Source of the DNA: Faecalimonas umbilicata
Lineage (GTDB): Bacteria > Bacillota > Clostridia > Lachnospirales > Lachnospiraceae
Length of the DNA: 64,000 nucleotides
Reading direction: 5' to 3'
Assembly: GCF_004346095.1 (NCBI RefSeq)
Contig: NZ_SLZV01000008.1
Location: 1-64,000, forward strand
Position 1 is the first letter of the stretch; the number at the start of each line of letters is the position of its first letter. The notes under the pieces were generated by a model, which was given only the letters and a program-made list of their open reading frames with translations, searched no databases and was not told the origin of the DNA. A program made the translations under genes and the position numbers. Below are positions 54,701 through 63,159 of the stretch, in pieces.

Positions 54701-55065
54701 GTATTGGTATCATACCGTTGAAAGACATATCCATGATTTGCTTTTACAGTTAATGTCACCCACTCTCCGGAATGTCCTGACAATTTATCTGCGGTCAATG
54801 TTCCGCCAATATGTTCTTCATCTAATTTTCCGTCTGTATAAGTTTCTAGAACAACCTTACATTCTGTCGCTGCCGCCTGTTCCTCTGTTTGTACCATCTC
54901 TTCTTGTGGTACTATTTCTTCTGATTGAATTTCAACCTGTTCTTCTGTCACAATCTCCGACACATTTTGTTGTTCTTCTGCCGCAACCGCATACTCCAGC
55001 GAACCTCCAGCCAAAAGCGTTGCAGTCAAAATCATACACGAGATTCTCTTTTTCATATGTTTCAT
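51754..55065 (-). CDS. Cell-wall-anchored right-handed beta-helix protein, possible GH136 lacto-N-biosidase
   Basis: A secreted, surface-anchored protein of 1103 aa. A signal peptide spans about residues 1-29. Two bacterial-repeat-like modules (about 68-150 and 337-420) flank a concanavalin-like domain (about 157-330). A right-handed beta-helix spans about 425-985. A PNPEQ repeat spacer spans 989-1041, and the C-terminal sorting signal is VKTGD (1062-1066) with a membrane helix and basic tail. DGQGLDCD (721-728) places two Asp seven apart, as I recall for the catalytic pair of GH136 lacto-N-biosidases. The upstream membrane-anchored foldase-like gene matches the known need of GH136 for a dedicated chaperone. 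The enzyme family is inferred; another polysaccharide-active beta-helix is possible. AAGGAG precedes the ATG. Confidence 0.75.
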   Translation of the reverse strand: MKHMKKRISCMILTATLLAGGSLEYAVAAEEQQNVSEIVTEEQVEIQSEEIVPQEEMVQTEEQAAATECKVVLETYTDGKLDEEHIGGTLTADKLSGHSGEWVTLTVKANHGYVFQRYDTNTDNLVTIDNNRFQLNEKFPTVVVKAYFTTREPGKDEVFFDDFGGEPGAALPGGVHISNGELVVDIPEGQGSNFYEPAIDWSQVSAQEGYRISVDVRRVTQTSGTMQIAFRGGEQSTQRYVVAINSQGSLMLRKIDGTNVELKKAAFQLTEQYAHIEITVVKNEVRVSANGQELVAYTEQNNWGGMTPKVQLWNMTQGASMGFDNLLVEKICEKKPIEVVTIYNGQEDLEHRAGTAVSDVAEAKEGDTVTLQTIPKAGYRFKEYQVEGMESLSIVDNKFVMPAGEFEKLRVNAVFEDDTVREAKTFYVDSEGGNDQSVGTSEKEAWRTLGRIKEHNLFVPGDRILLKCGSVFRGEQLAFQGMGSAEQPIEISSYGEGELPRLEGNGEVENVISLYNQQYIHINRLEITNLDQKYNQNFELNGSNNQEKALRAINVSIRDFGTASDIRIEDCYIHDINGNIKSKWNGGIFFDVKANIQNGTLTGVPSKYDQILISGCTFERVDRSGIKLISSQWCNQWEKNDPGVPVNWYPSTNVVVRDNYMEKIGGDGITVRDTDGALIEHNLVRDCRYQNTGYNVGIWPFEAANTVLQYNEAYETHGTTDGQGLDCDHASSNSVMQYNYSHNNEGGFMLIMGGYPHTGATVRYNISQNDRDKTFEFAQGCPKGTMIYNNTIYSDQLLEKGVFFLSNTGAGQGVNDTFAFNNVFHYPEGQKFYGGETQNLTTYMKLYNNAYTGGIEAFEGDDNPLKAEDAGLTAPGTGPEVNESKTAVTGSSGALDGYKLEDTSVLIDKGITVDEAWKHFGGTELVDGRGMSPRDLFEQAKNGNSIDYVVGNNFPQINGVGYDKDFFGNSLADGKPDIGAAEFLASVPEQPDPEQPNPEQPNPEQPNPEQPNPEQPNPEQPNPEQPNPEQPSPEKPNPEQPKPDGEKPNGQTAQKPSKGESVKTGDPVVVTGLILLLIVSGGIIMICFCVSKRNRKTANRKEN
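51943..52101 (-). repeat. 15-bp tandem repeat coding for PNPEQ
   Basis: About ten near-identical 15-base units encode the pentapeptide Pro-Asn-Pro-Glu-Gln in the wall-spanning region of the beta-helix protein. Third-base differences (GGGTTT versus GGGTTC) show that some copies have drifted. Such repeats often vary in number between strains. Confidence 0.9.
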
Positions 55066-55080
55066 TTGCTTTCTCCTTAA

Positions 55081-55896
55081 TTATTTTTTCATAAAATTCC
55101 AAACGTTAGACTCTGAAATCCTTTTTTGCAATTCTACTTCAAACTTATTTGCAATGCACTGTTCCAACACTGCTCCTGACACTTCCTCATAGGACAGATA
55201 CCCTCCATCCTCCCGGCTTGTACAATACAGTTCTTTTTCTTCCCCCTGCGCTGTACTCCAGATGACTTTTCCTCCTTCCTCCAACAACAAAAGCCTGTTG
55301 ACAAATTCCTCGTCGAATTCCATTTTTGCACGAATATTATTTTTGTCCAGTATCACAGATTCTTTATAAATCTCTCTTCCATCCTGCCGCACTGTGTATT
55401 CCGCACAAACCGTATCCACTTCTTTGAAATTTTCCTGATGAGTCTTGTAAAATTCATACAACTCTTTTTTCTCAACACGTTTCATCATGTGGTCCTTTAA
55501 GCTTCTTTCATACTCTCCGAGTTGCCGCTTATAATATTGCATTGGCGTAAACTCTACCGGACCATATAAAGGTTCTCCTTTCTGCTTTATCTCTTTCCTT
55601 TCTTTATTTTCAGTTTTCAAAGACTTTTGAAACGTCTCATAAGAAAACTCATCAGCCAGTCCTTCCTTTGATGCCCAGTTAAAAATGACTCTTGACCGTA
55701 TTGCCCTATCTATATCATGATTGTGAAACCGTATTTCTTCCTGTGTAATACCTTTCCCATCCACAATCAATGGATATTCCACTGCGAGCAGATTCTTTAT
55801 TAAAAAAAATCCAAAAAAGAGTAGGAGTACAATCCCTCCTATCACAACTTGCTTTTTTCTATTTAATTTCTTCCCTCTTATCGAAAACCGCTTCAT
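55081..55896 (-). CDS. Membrane-anchored SurA/PrsA-like protein, putative chaperone of the beta-helix protein
   Basis: A 271-aa protein with one N-terminal membrane helix (about residues 17-37) and an extracytoplasmic helical domain. VDGKGITQEEIRFHNHDI resembles the SurA-type N-terminal arm, and KRVEKKELYEFYKTHQENF resembles the segment before a PrsA parvulin domain; a full parvulin domain is not evident. It lies 15 bases upstream of the beta-helix gene with AAGGAG in the gap, so the two are one operon. In GH136 loci a protein of this kind (LnbY) is needed to fold the enzyme. That parallel is the main basis for the role suggested here. Confidence 0.65.
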   Translation of the reverse strand: MKRFSIRGKKLNRKKQVVIGGIVLLLFFGFFLIKNLLAVEYPLIVDGKGITQEEIRFHNHDIDRAIRSRVIFNWASKEGLADEFSYETFQKSLKTENKERKEIKQKGEPLYGPVEFTPMQYYKRQLGEYERSLKDHMMKRVEKKELYEFYKTHQENFKEVDTVCAEYTVRQDGREIYKESVILDKNNIRAKMEFDEEFVNRLLLLEEGGKVIWSTAQGEEKELYCTSREDGGYLSYEEVSGAVLEQCIANKFEVELQKRISESNVWNFMKK

Positions 55897-56000
55897 GCTA
55901 TCCCCTATCCGTTGTTTTTTTATTTTTTATAAATAATAAAACGTGTTTTTTCTTCCATTTTATAATTTTTAGCTGTTTTACGCTTATTAATTATTTTTAT

Positions 56001-56028
56001 TTTATAACGAAAATAGGTTCTTTAGCAA
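56001..56028 (-). promoter_or_regulatory. Candidate promoter of the chaperone/beta-helix operon
   Basis: On the minus strand TTGCTA (56023-56028) and TATAAA (56001-56006) are separated by 16 bases. The gene-free stretch 55897-56270 is extremely AT-rich; apart from this and the pheT terminator nothing else stands out in it. Confidence 0.4.
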
Positions 56029-56154
56029 GAACATTTGCATTGCTATTTTACACAATATTTTCTTTTGATTTTTATGCATTTTCACTATGATTTGTTATAC
56101 AATTTTTACATTTTTATTTTATTTATAATAATTTTTATCCCTATCAGGAAACAC

Positions 56155-56199
56155 ACAAAAAAGGCAAAACCCATTACATTTCGCAACAGATTCTGCCTT
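56155..56199 (-). terminator. Terminator of pheST
   Basis: AAGGCAAAA (56161-56169) and TTCTGCCTT (56191-56199) pair with one mismatch. On the minus strand the stem is followed by TTTTTT. It lies about 70 bases past the pheT stop. Confidence 0.7.
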
Positions 56200-56270
56200 C
56201 TATTGAAACACTATGAAATTTCTATTGAAAATATTTTTCTAAGACACTTTCTCAGAATAGCATCCAATTT

Positions 56271-58688
56271 CTACTGTCTTAATTCAATTCCCATTTCTTC
56301 TAACGCTTTTAAGATTCTTGTCATTGCCGCTGTGACATCTGCTTCTTCCAGTGTCTTGTCTTTTGCACGGAATACGATAGAATATGCGACAGACTTAAAT
56401 CCTGCCTTGATCTGCGCACCTTCGTAGAGGTCAAATAACTTGTAGCTCTCTAAGTAAGCGCCACCTTTTTTCTCAATTACATCTTCCACCTGACCAACTA
56501 AGATTTCTTTTGGCATTACCATGCTAATATCTCTTGTCACTGCCGGGTATTTTGCGATTCCTTCGTATTTCCGGTCAAAAGTAGCAAGCTCTACCACTTC
56601 CGGCATATCAATGACTGCCACATATGCTCTTGTTCCGATTCCATAAGTATCTGCAACATCCGGATGTACTTCTCCTAAGTATCCAACAACTTTTCCATCG
56701 TAAATGATGTTTGCCTGACGTCCTGGATGTAAGAACGGTTTTCCTGCATGCGGATCATAGGTTTCTTTCTTGTGCATACCGATCTTTTCAAAGAATTCTT
56801 CCACAACACCTTTCATACTAAAGAAATCACCTTCTCCGTACATACCAAGCGTAAACTGCATACGCTCTTCCGGAAGCTCTGTAACCGGAACTTGTTTCGG
56901 AAGATAAATATTTCCAAGCTCATAGAGACGGACATCTTTATTTCTTCGGTTATAGTTTGTTGCGAGAGAAGTTAACATTCCATTTAAGGATGTAGTTCTC
57001 ATAATGCTGTAATCTTCTCCGAGCGGATTCATAATCTCTACTACTTCACGCAGCTTCGAATCTGCCGGAATCAATAATTTATCAAATACTTTCGGACTCT
57101 CGAAAGAATATGTCATTCCCTGGCTGAATCCACAGAACTCTGCAATGTTTCTTGCAACTTCCTCGATACGTAACTTAAAGGACAGTTTTCCTGTTGTCGC
57201 CTCTCCTTTTGGAAGTGTAGTTGGGATATTATCATATCCATAGAATCTTGCTACTTCTTCTGCAAGATCCGCAAGGCGGAACAAATCATGACGGAAGGTC
57301 GGTGCGATCACTTCCTTTGTATCCTCATCGTATTCCAGACCGATTTTTGCAAAATAGCCCAACATTTCTTCCTCAGAAATGTCTGTTCCAAGCATTACAT
57401 TGATCTTCTCTGCATCAAACGGAACTCGAACTGGTTCTTTTACTTTTCCGTATACATCCACAGTTCCTCCGACAACTTCTCCTGCTCCTAATTCCTCGAT
57501 CAGCTGACATGCACGGTCGATTGCAGCTTTTGCATTGTTCGGATCTAATCCCTTTTCAAATTTTCCGGATGCATCTGTACGAAGTCCCACTTTTTTGCTG
57601 GATTTACGGATATTTGTTCCATCAAAACATGCTGCCTCGAACAACATAGTCTGCACATCATCTGTGATCATCGTATTTTCTCCGCCCATGATTCCGGCGA
57701 TTCCAACAGATTTCTCTCCATCACAGATCATCAGAACAGATTCATCCAACTCTCTCTCCTGACCATCCAATGTCACAAACTTTTCTCCTGACTTGGCAGT
57801 CTTCACAACAATTTCTTTTCCTGCAATCTTTTCCAGATCATAAGCATGCATTGGCTGTCCGTACTCTTCCATCACATAGTTTGTGATATCAACTAAGTTG
57901 TTGATCGGGCGGATTCCTACTGATGCCAATCTTCTCTGCATCCATTTCGGAGATGGTCCCACTTTGACATTTTTTACAACTCTTGCACAGTAACGCGGGC
58001 AGAGATCTGCATCTTCCACAGTTACTTTAATATAATCATTGACATCCTCACTGTTTCCAGTCTCTGTCACAACCGGTGGATGAAATTCTTTTCCAAATGT
58101 AGCTGCTGCTTCCCTTGCAATTCCAACCACACTGAAGCAGTCCACACGGTTTGATGTCACTTCATATTCAAATACGACATCATTTCTTCCAAGTGCCTCA
58201 ATTGCACTGCTTCCTACAACAGCATCCTCCTCAAAAATGTAGATTCCATTGTCTGCTGCTTCCGGATACATGTCCTTTGTAGATCCAAGTTCCTCGATAG
58301 AACACATCATACCGAAGCTGTCTACCCCACGCAATTTTCCTTTTTTGATCTTGATTCCACCTGCAACCTGCTTTCCGTCATGGCTTCCCGCTACACGTCC
58401 GCCGTCCAATACAACTGGAATTTTTGCTCCTTCAAATACATTTTTTGCTCCCGTTACAATCTGTACGGTTTCTGATCCGACATTTACCTGGCATACAACA
58501 AGTTTATCTGCATCCGGGTGTTTCTCGATCTTCTCAATCTGCCCAATCACGATTTTTTCCAAATCTGCATCAAGCACTTCATATCCTTCTACCTTTGTTC
58601 CGGAAAGTGTCATCGCATCCGTATATTCCTGCGCTGTGACATCCAGATCCGGTACATATGCTTTTATCCATGATAATGATGTATTCAT
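56271..58688 (-). CDS. pheT: Phenylalanyl-tRNA synthetase beta subunit
   Basis: Beta subunit of the alpha2-beta2 enzyme that charges tRNA-Phe; 805 aa. The N-terminal tRNA-binding (EMAP-like) domain has VIGQIEKIEKHPDADKL. The B3/B4 editing domain, a B5 domain and a C-terminal anticodon-binding (FDX-ACB) domain with KYPAVTRDISMVMP follow in the normal order. AAAGGAAT precedes the ATG. It lies 135 bases downstream of pheS and shares its T-box. Confidence 0.95.
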   Translation of the reverse strand: MNTSLSWIKAYVPDLDVTAQEYTDAMTLSGTKVEGYEVLDADLEKIVIGQIEKIEKHPDADKLVVCQVNVGSETVQIVTGAKNVFEGAKIPVVLDGGRVAGSHDGKQVAGGIKIKKGKLRGVDSFGMMCSIEELGSTKDMYPEAADNGIYIFEEDAVVGSSAIEALGRNDVVFEYEVTSNRVDCFSVVGIAREAAATFGKEFHPPVVTETGNSEDVNDYIKVTVEDADLCPRYCARVVKNVKVGPSPKWMQRRLASVGIRPINNLVDITNYVMEEYGQPMHAYDLEKIAGKEIVVKTAKSGEKFVTLDGQERELDESVLMICDGEKSVGIAGIMGGENTMITDDVQTMLFEAACFDGTNIRKSSKKVGLRTDASGKFEKGLDPNNAKAAIDRACQLIEELGAGEVVGGTVDVYGKVKEPVRVPFDAEKINVMLGTDISEEEMLGYFAKIGLEYDEDTKEVIAPTFRHDLFRLADLAEEVARFYGYDNIPTTLPKGEATTGKLSFKLRIEEVARNIAEFCGFSQGMTYSFESPKVFDKLLIPADSKLREVVEIMNPLGEDYSIMRTTSLNGMLTSLATNYNRRNKDVRLYELGNIYLPKQVPVTELPEERMQFTLGMYGEGDFFSMKGVVEEFFEKIGMHKKETYDPHAGKPFLHPGRQANIIYDGKVVGYLGEVHPDVADTYGIGTRAYVAVIDMPEVVELATFDRKYEGIAKYPAVTRDISMVMPKEILVGQVEDVIEKKGGAYLESYKLFDLYEGAQIKAGFKSVAYSIVFRAKDKTLEEADVTAAMTRILKALEEMGIELRQ

Positions 58689-58823
58689 GTTTCTATTCCT
58701 TTCTCACTTCGATATTTCTGTCTTTCTCACTTTTCCATTTTCCTGAAAACTGACTTTCCGGAGAATTGCGTCTTCCTCTCTGCACATATTTCTCCGCCTT
58801 TTTCTGATGAGTCCCAATCTGTT

Positions 58824-59843
58824 TTAGAACTGTTTTAAGAAACGGATGTCATTTTCATAGAGCAAACGCATGTCGTCAATCTCATATTTTAACAGCGCGA
58901 TACGCTCCAGACCGACACCGAATGCAAATCCATTGTACTCTTCCGGATCAATTCCGCACATTTCCAGTACATGTGGATGAACCATACCACATCCTAAGAT
59001 TTCAATCCAACCGGATCCTTTACAGAAACGACATCCCTTTCCGCCACATTTGAAGCATGTCACATCCACCTCAGCGCTCGGCTCTGTGAATGGGAAGTGA
59101 TGCGGTCTGAATTTTGTCTTTGTCTCTGGTCCGAATAATTCTTTCGCAAATACTTCCAGTGTTCCTTTTAAGTCTGCAAAAGAAATATTTTTGTCGATCA
59201 CAAGTCCTTCAATCTGGTGGAAAGACGGAGAGTGTGTCGCATCCACTTCATCTGAACGGAATACACGTCCCGGAGCGATCATACGGATCGGAAGTTCTCC
59301 CTTTTCCATCACACGCGCCTGTACCGGGGAAGTCTGTGTACGAAGTACGATATCTTTATTGATATAGAAAGTATCCTGCTCATCTTTTGCCGGATGATCT
59401 GCCGGAATATTTAACTTCTCAAAGTTGTATTCATCGTATTCTACTTCCGGTCCTTCCACAACCTCATATCCCATTCCAATGAAGATGCGTTCCACTTCTT
59501 CTAATGCGATCGTATTCGGATGACGGTGTCCGACCATATTTTTCTTCGATGGCAGTGTCACGTCAATGACTTCAGATTTTAACTGTTCCTCACGAAGTGC
59601 TCTTTCCATCTTTGTCTTTGTCTCTTCTAATAACTGTTCAATTGCCTCTCTCGTCTCATTGACAAGCTGTCCAACCTTCGGTCTGTCTTCCGGGGCAACA
59701 TCTTTCATCCCTTTTAAAACTGCTGTCAGTTCTCCCTTTTTCCCAAGAAATCTGACTTTTACATCATTCAGTTTTTCCGGTGCATCAGCAGCCTGGATCA
59801 GTCTGACTGCTTCTTCTTGGATGCTCTGTAATTTTTCCTTCAT
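58824..59843 (-). CDS. pheS: Phenylalanyl-tRNA synthetase alpha subunit
   Basis: Catalytic alpha subunit, class II aminoacyl-tRNA synthetase; 339 aa. The N-terminal coiled coil (about residues 1-85) is followed by motif 1 (HPNTIALEEVERIFIGMGYE), motif 2 (PGRVFRSDEVDATHSPSFHQ) and motif 3 (GFAFGVGLERIALL). Four cysteines in CFKCGGKGCRFC could bind zinc, as in many Firmicute PheS. AGGAGG precedes the ATG. Confidence 0.96.
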   Translation of the reverse strand: MKEKLQSIQEEAVRLIQAADAPEKLNDVKVRFLGKKGELTAVLKGMKDVAPEDRPKVGQLVNETREAIEQLLEETKTKMERALREEQLKSEVIDVTLPSKKNMVGHRHPNTIALEEVERIFIGMGYEVVEGPEVEYDEYNFEKLNIPADHPAKDEQDTFYINKDIVLRTQTSPVQARVMEKGELPIRMIAPGRVFRSDEVDATHSPSFHQIEGLVIDKNISFADLKGTLEVFAKELFGPETKTKFRPHHFPFTEPSAEVDVTCFKCGGKGCRFCKGSGWIEILGCGMVHPHVLEMCGIDPEEYNGFAFGVGLERIALLKYEIDDMRLLYENDIRFLKQF

Positions 59844-59861
59844 CTTTTCTGATTCCTCCTA

Positions 59862-59895
59862 AATAAAAAAATCCCCGTCCCAAAAAGGGACGAGG
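59862..59895 (-). terminator. T-box terminator before pheS
   Basis: On the minus strand CCTCGTCCC and GGGACGGGG pair around TTTTT, followed by ATTTTTTTATTT. It is the off-state hairpin of the T-box. Confidence 0.9.
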
Positions 59896-60155
59896 TCTAT
59901 CGCGGTACCACCCTAATTCCTGCTCATAAGAGTCAGGCTCTCGGACTGCGTAACGTGCAGATACGTCATCTTCTACTAAGCTCCGGGCATCAATCCCCTG
60001 GAATCCTTTCCAAAATGCAGCTCCCGTGGGAAATTCGATCCCTATCTGAACTAAAGGAAACTTCCAGCCGATGATTTCCTCTCTCTGTTAGAAAATAGTT
60101 CTCTACTGACACGTTCAACGCCTTTGATTTATCAATAACTCATTTGATTGTCTGA
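59896..60155 (-). promoter_or_regulatory. T-box riboswitch for pheST
   Basis: The T-box core AGGGTGGTACCGCG is read on the minus strand at 59901-59914. Upstream are an AGTAGAG S-turn-like stretch and an AGAGAGG/GGCTGGAAG stem I region. A UUC triplet at 60048-60050, followed by A, suits a Phe specifier codon. By known behaviour, uncharged tRNA-Phe binds and prevents termination at 59862-59895. The gene-free stretch 59844-60240 is wholly explained by this leader, its promoter and the terminator. Confidence 0.93.
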
Positions 60156-60165
60156 ATCACTTATT

Positions 60166-60193
60166 ATTTTATCATAGGTTTTTGTGATGTCAA
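60166..60193 (-). promoter_or_regulatory. Promoter of the pheST T-box transcript
   Basis: On the minus strand TTGACA (60188-60193) and TAAAAT (60166-60171) are separated by 16 bases, with a TG just before the -10 box. Confidence 0.7.
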
Positions 60194-60240
60194 GTGGTAT
60201 TTCATAAAACAGAATCTCAGAATGCAAGATACCTGACGAT

Positions 60241-60717
60241 TTACAGCCAAAGCCGCTTTCCATCCAAAGCTGCATATTGTAATACATCATCCGTATCGTA
60301 GACTAGTTTTAACGAAAAGAACGGATGATTTTCTTCCAGAAGCCGCAGGAAAATCTTATCACCTTCCCACAAATTCAAATCATAAATCGCTGCTTTTTCT
60401 ACCCATTCCAGCTCCCCTTCATCACAGGAAATCTGTGTCCCCTCAAAACCGTCTGCCGTGAAAAGAAACATATATTCGATCGTGTCTTCTCCGTATACAA
60501 AAGTTACAATTCCCCGGTACTGCCATGAAGTCAGTGTGTACCCGGTTTCTTCTTTGACTTCTCTTAAAAGGCACTCTTCCGGACTTTCATTTTTCTCAAA
60601 ATGCCCGCCAACACCGATCCACTTATCCCGATTGACGTCATTTCCCTTTACTGTACGATGTAACATCAGATATTTTCCGTCTTTTTCTATGTAACACAAC
60701 GTGCTTAATTCTTTCAT
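60241..60717 (-). CDS. NUDIX hydrolase (MutT-like)
   Basis: Cleaves nucleoside diphosphates linked to another moiety; 158 aa, cytoplasmic. The Nudix box is complete: GGHFEKNESPEECLL followed by REVKEETGY, with the metal-binding REVKEE glutamates. The short N-terminal strand STLCYIEKDGKYLMLHR is typical of MutT/8-oxo-dGTP diphosphatases of Firmicutes, so oxidised dGTP is a possible substrate. AAGGGGG precedes the ATG. It lies 85 bases after the YihY-family gene. Confidence 0.9.
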   Translation of the reverse strand: MKELSTLCYIEKDGKYLMLHRTVKGNDVNRDKWIGVGGHFEKNESPEECLLREVKEETGYTLTSWQYRGIVTFVYGEDTIEYMFLFTADGFEGTQISCDEGELEWVEKAAIYDLNLWEGDKIFLRLLEENHPFFSLKLVYDTDDVLQYAALDGKRLWL

Positions 60718-60802
60718 CTTGAATCCCCCTTTTCCAAAATCACTCTCTTCTAAAAAAATTTAACAAATGTATCGGTTTTTTTCCACTGTATCTGCCATCT
60801 TC

Positions 60803-61636
60803 CTACATAGATGTGAAAAAATCTTCTGCCAGCATCTCGTTTACTTCGCCGCCAAGCAGCATAATATACATACATGCATACAGCCAGAGCATGATCAGCA
60901 TAATTGTCGTCATACTTCCATACATCGTAGAAAATCCGGTAAAAATATTGACGTATGCTGAAAAGATATAAGAAGCTGCCGCCCATCCGATCGCAGTCAG
61001 AAATGCTCCCGGAAACTGTCTGATAAATTTTGTTTTCTTATTTGGAAGAAAATGATAGATTGTCATAGAAAACACCGTCAATACTACAATCGATGCCACT
61101 GCACGGATATTGATGATCAGATCTATGATTCCCTTCATAAAAGGATAGTGATTGACAATAAAAATGCTCAACCGATCACCAAAACCAAGTATAACAAGGG
61201 AAAGTACGATCGCAATAATAAATAGTACTGTGTAAAATGCTGCGCGCAGGCGCAGGTAAATATAATTTCTCGTTTCCTTACTTCCATAGACACTGTTAAG
61301 CCCCGCACTCATTGCAAGAACTCCTCTGCCTGCAGACCAGATTGCTACAAGCCCAGTCAGAGAGATCATCGCTTGAGACTGATTGTACACCTGATTGACA
61401 ATAGAAACAATCATCGGGTAGATGGTCTTTGGAAGTACATGTGTCACCGCACGTATGACGTCTGCTTTCGTCACTGGCGTATACTGTACCAGAGCAAGAA
61501 GCAGCATGATAAAAGGAATCATTGACAGCACTATAAAAAAGGCTGACTGTGCAGCATATGCACCTGTATGATTCTCTGAAATCCTATTCATAATCCGGTT
61601 CAATAACCGGTATTTTTTCATTATCGTTTCTTTCAT
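60803..61636 (-). CDS. YihY/BrkB family membrane protein
   Basis: A polytopic membrane protein of 277 aa with about six helices. GAYAAQSAFFIVLSMIPFIM is the typical first segment of the family and GAFLTAIGWAAASYIFSAYV lies near the C-terminus. Members were once called ribonuclease BN, which is not supported. The function is unknown, though roles in envelope processes are discussed. The ATG at 61636 follows AAGGAG; an in-frame start at 61663 does not. Confidence 0.85.
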   Translation of the reverse strand: MKETIMKKYRLLNRIMNRISENHTGAYAAQSAFFIVLSMIPFIMLLLALVQYTPVTKADVIRAVTHVLPKTIYPMIVSIVNQVYNQSQAMISLTGLVAIWSAGRGVLAMSAGLNSVYGSKETRNYIYLRLRAAFYTVLFIIAIVLSLVILGFGDRLSIFIVNHYPFMKGIIDLIINIRAVASIVVLTVFSMTIYHFLPNKKTKFIRQFPGAFLTAIGWAAASYIFSAYVNIFTGFSTMYGSMTTIMLIMLWLYACMYIMLLGGEVNEMLAEDFFTSM

Positions 61637-61696
61637 CGGACTTCTCCTTATTTTTTCTAACACACAATCTTACCATGCTTTTCTCTCAAAATGCAA

Positions 61697-61722
61697 TCTG
61701 TTTTTTCTGCATTTTTATATGG
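61697..61722 (-). terminator. Weak terminator-like hairpin after spoIID
   Basis: AATGCA and TGCATT pair around a short loop; on the minus strand the stem ends in TTTTG. The stem is short and read-through into the YihY-family gene is possible. Confidence 0.35.
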
Positions 61723-61771
61723 CACTGTGATATGGTATCCTGAATACCGGCCGGTTTGCTTTTCGTAAATT

Positions 61772-63094
61772 TCACCGTACTTCTACATCGTGATAAAATG
61801 TTGTCAGAATCTCGAGATAATTCTTTCCTTTTTTCGCCATCTCGTTTGCGCCATTCTGGCTCATTCCGATGCCATGTCCGAACCCTCCGCCGTCCAGTAC
61901 ATAATTGCCGTCCTGATACTCTACAGTAAAAAATGCACTCGGAAGCAGTGCCATACTATCTATCACTGTCCCATCCTGCTTCTCAATCGTATACCCGTTT
62001 CCGCCAAGCGCCGTCCGTATCTTATTTTCCGTATCAATGGTCACACTTCCCAACCCCCCAGTCACCACAATCTGCTGTGCCACACCACCGGGACCGTATT
62101 TTGTCACTTCCATCGAAGTTACATTTCCGATATTGGTCTGTGTATTTAGATTGATCATATTTGTCAGTACATTTGTCGGAATGACTGCCCGCCATCGATA
62201 CCATGGAAGGTCTGCTTCGTAATCGCGCTCCGCATCTTTGATCTCTGCACTCTGTAGATAGCCTTTCTCCGGCGAAACATTTCCCCACGCCTCCGCCGTT
62301 GTCGTCTTTCCGCAGGAGGTAGAAAAATAATAAGCCGTGATCACCTGATCTTGATACCATAATTTTTGTCCTCTCGTCTCATCCACCGCTCGGTTTGTGC
62401 TCGCCTGCTCTCCAGAATTACCATATACCTGGAAGGCAGTGCTGTCATCAATATGTGCCTGATATTCCGGATATCCAAACCCCTGTGTCTGCTTATATGC
62501 GTAGCTGCGCGCACAGACCGCCTGCACTTTCAACGCTTCCGGCTCATAGGATGCAGGCATTTCTGACGGCACAACCCCATATAAGTACTGTTCCATTGAG
62601 AGTTCATTGACGATCACAACTCCTTCCGCTGTCTGAAACAATTCGATTTTCCCACGATAATTTGGAACACCGCATCCTCGGTTCAATGTGACAACCGCGA
62701 TCAAATCTCCTTCTTCTTTCGGCTCAATATGTATCGTTCCCTTCGCAAACATTGCATCATCCGGACAGATTGTGACCACTTCTCCTGGAGCGCTCTCGCG
62801 CACTTCATCTCCACTTTGGATTTTCAGACCGCCTGCTGCCTGAAATCCCGCTTCGGGATGTGCCACATTTGCAAATCCATCTGTCTTTAATACCACACGG
62901 ACAACGGAATCTTCCACTTCTTTTTCGGTTCCTTTTCCCTTACTTTTCTTTTCTTCCTCTGTCACGTTTGAATTTCTGTCCTTTTTCACCTCTTTCTGCT
63001 GATTGTTAGAAATACTTTTCATCAGACAGGCAAAAATAGATAACCCCAACAGAAATGCCAACATATGATATTTATATTTTTCTATCCATTTCAT
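61772..63094 (-). CDS. spoIID: SpoIID/LytB domain protein (stage II sporulation protein D type)
   Basis: A membrane-anchored peptidoglycan enzyme, 440 aa. In spore formers SpoIID is a lytic transglycosylase that cuts denuded glycan during engulfment. One N-terminal membrane helix (about residues 10-28) is followed by a polar linker and the SpoIID domain. The domain begins at LSMEQYLYGVVPSEMPASYE, where the Glu of PSEMP is the catalytic residue, and ends with GGGFGHGIGMSQNGANEMA. The ATG at 63094 is preferred over an in-frame GTG at 63106, with AAAGAG eleven bases upstream. Other SpoIID-domain proteins act in wall turnover outside sporulation, so that is not excluded. Confidence 0.88.
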   Translation of the reverse strand: MKWIEKYKYHMLAFLLGLSIFACLMKSISNNQQKEVKKDRNSNVTEEEKKSKGKGTEKEVEDSVVRVVLKTDGFANVAHPEAGFQAAGGLKIQSGDEVRESAPGEVVTICPDDAMFAKGTIHIEPKEEGDLIAVVTLNRGCGVPNYRGKIELFQTAEGVVIVNELSMEQYLYGVVPSEMPASYEPEALKVQAVCARSYAYKQTQGFGYPEYQAHIDDSTAFQVYGNSGEQASTNRAVDETRGQKLWYQDQVITAYYFSTSCGKTTTAEAWGNVSPEKGYLQSAEIKDAERDYEADLPWYRWRAVIPTNVLTNMINLNTQTNIGNVTSMEVTKYGPGGVAQQIVVTGGLGSVTIDTENKIRTALGGNGYTIEKQDGTVIDSMALLPSAFFTVEYQDGNYVLDGGGFGHGIGMSQNGANEMAKKGKNYLEILTTFYHDVEVR

Positions 63095-63117
63095 CTTTAT
63101 TTTCACTCTTTCTCATA

Positions 63118-63147
63118 CAAAAATGGCAGCCGCTTTCACGACTGCCT
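63118..63147 (-). terminator. Terminator of the 6S RNA gene
   Basis: On the minus strand GGCAGTCG and CGGCTGCC pair around TGAAAG, followed by ATTTTTG. It ends the small RNA transcript and lies just upstream of spoIID. Confidence 0.8.
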
Positions 63148-63159
63148 TTCTCTTTTGTA

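Noticed and set aside
56100-56160. Very AT-rich stretch as a replication origin or attachment site
   Set aside because: No DnaA-box cluster, direct repeat or integrase was found; it is an AT-rich promoter region with a terminator.
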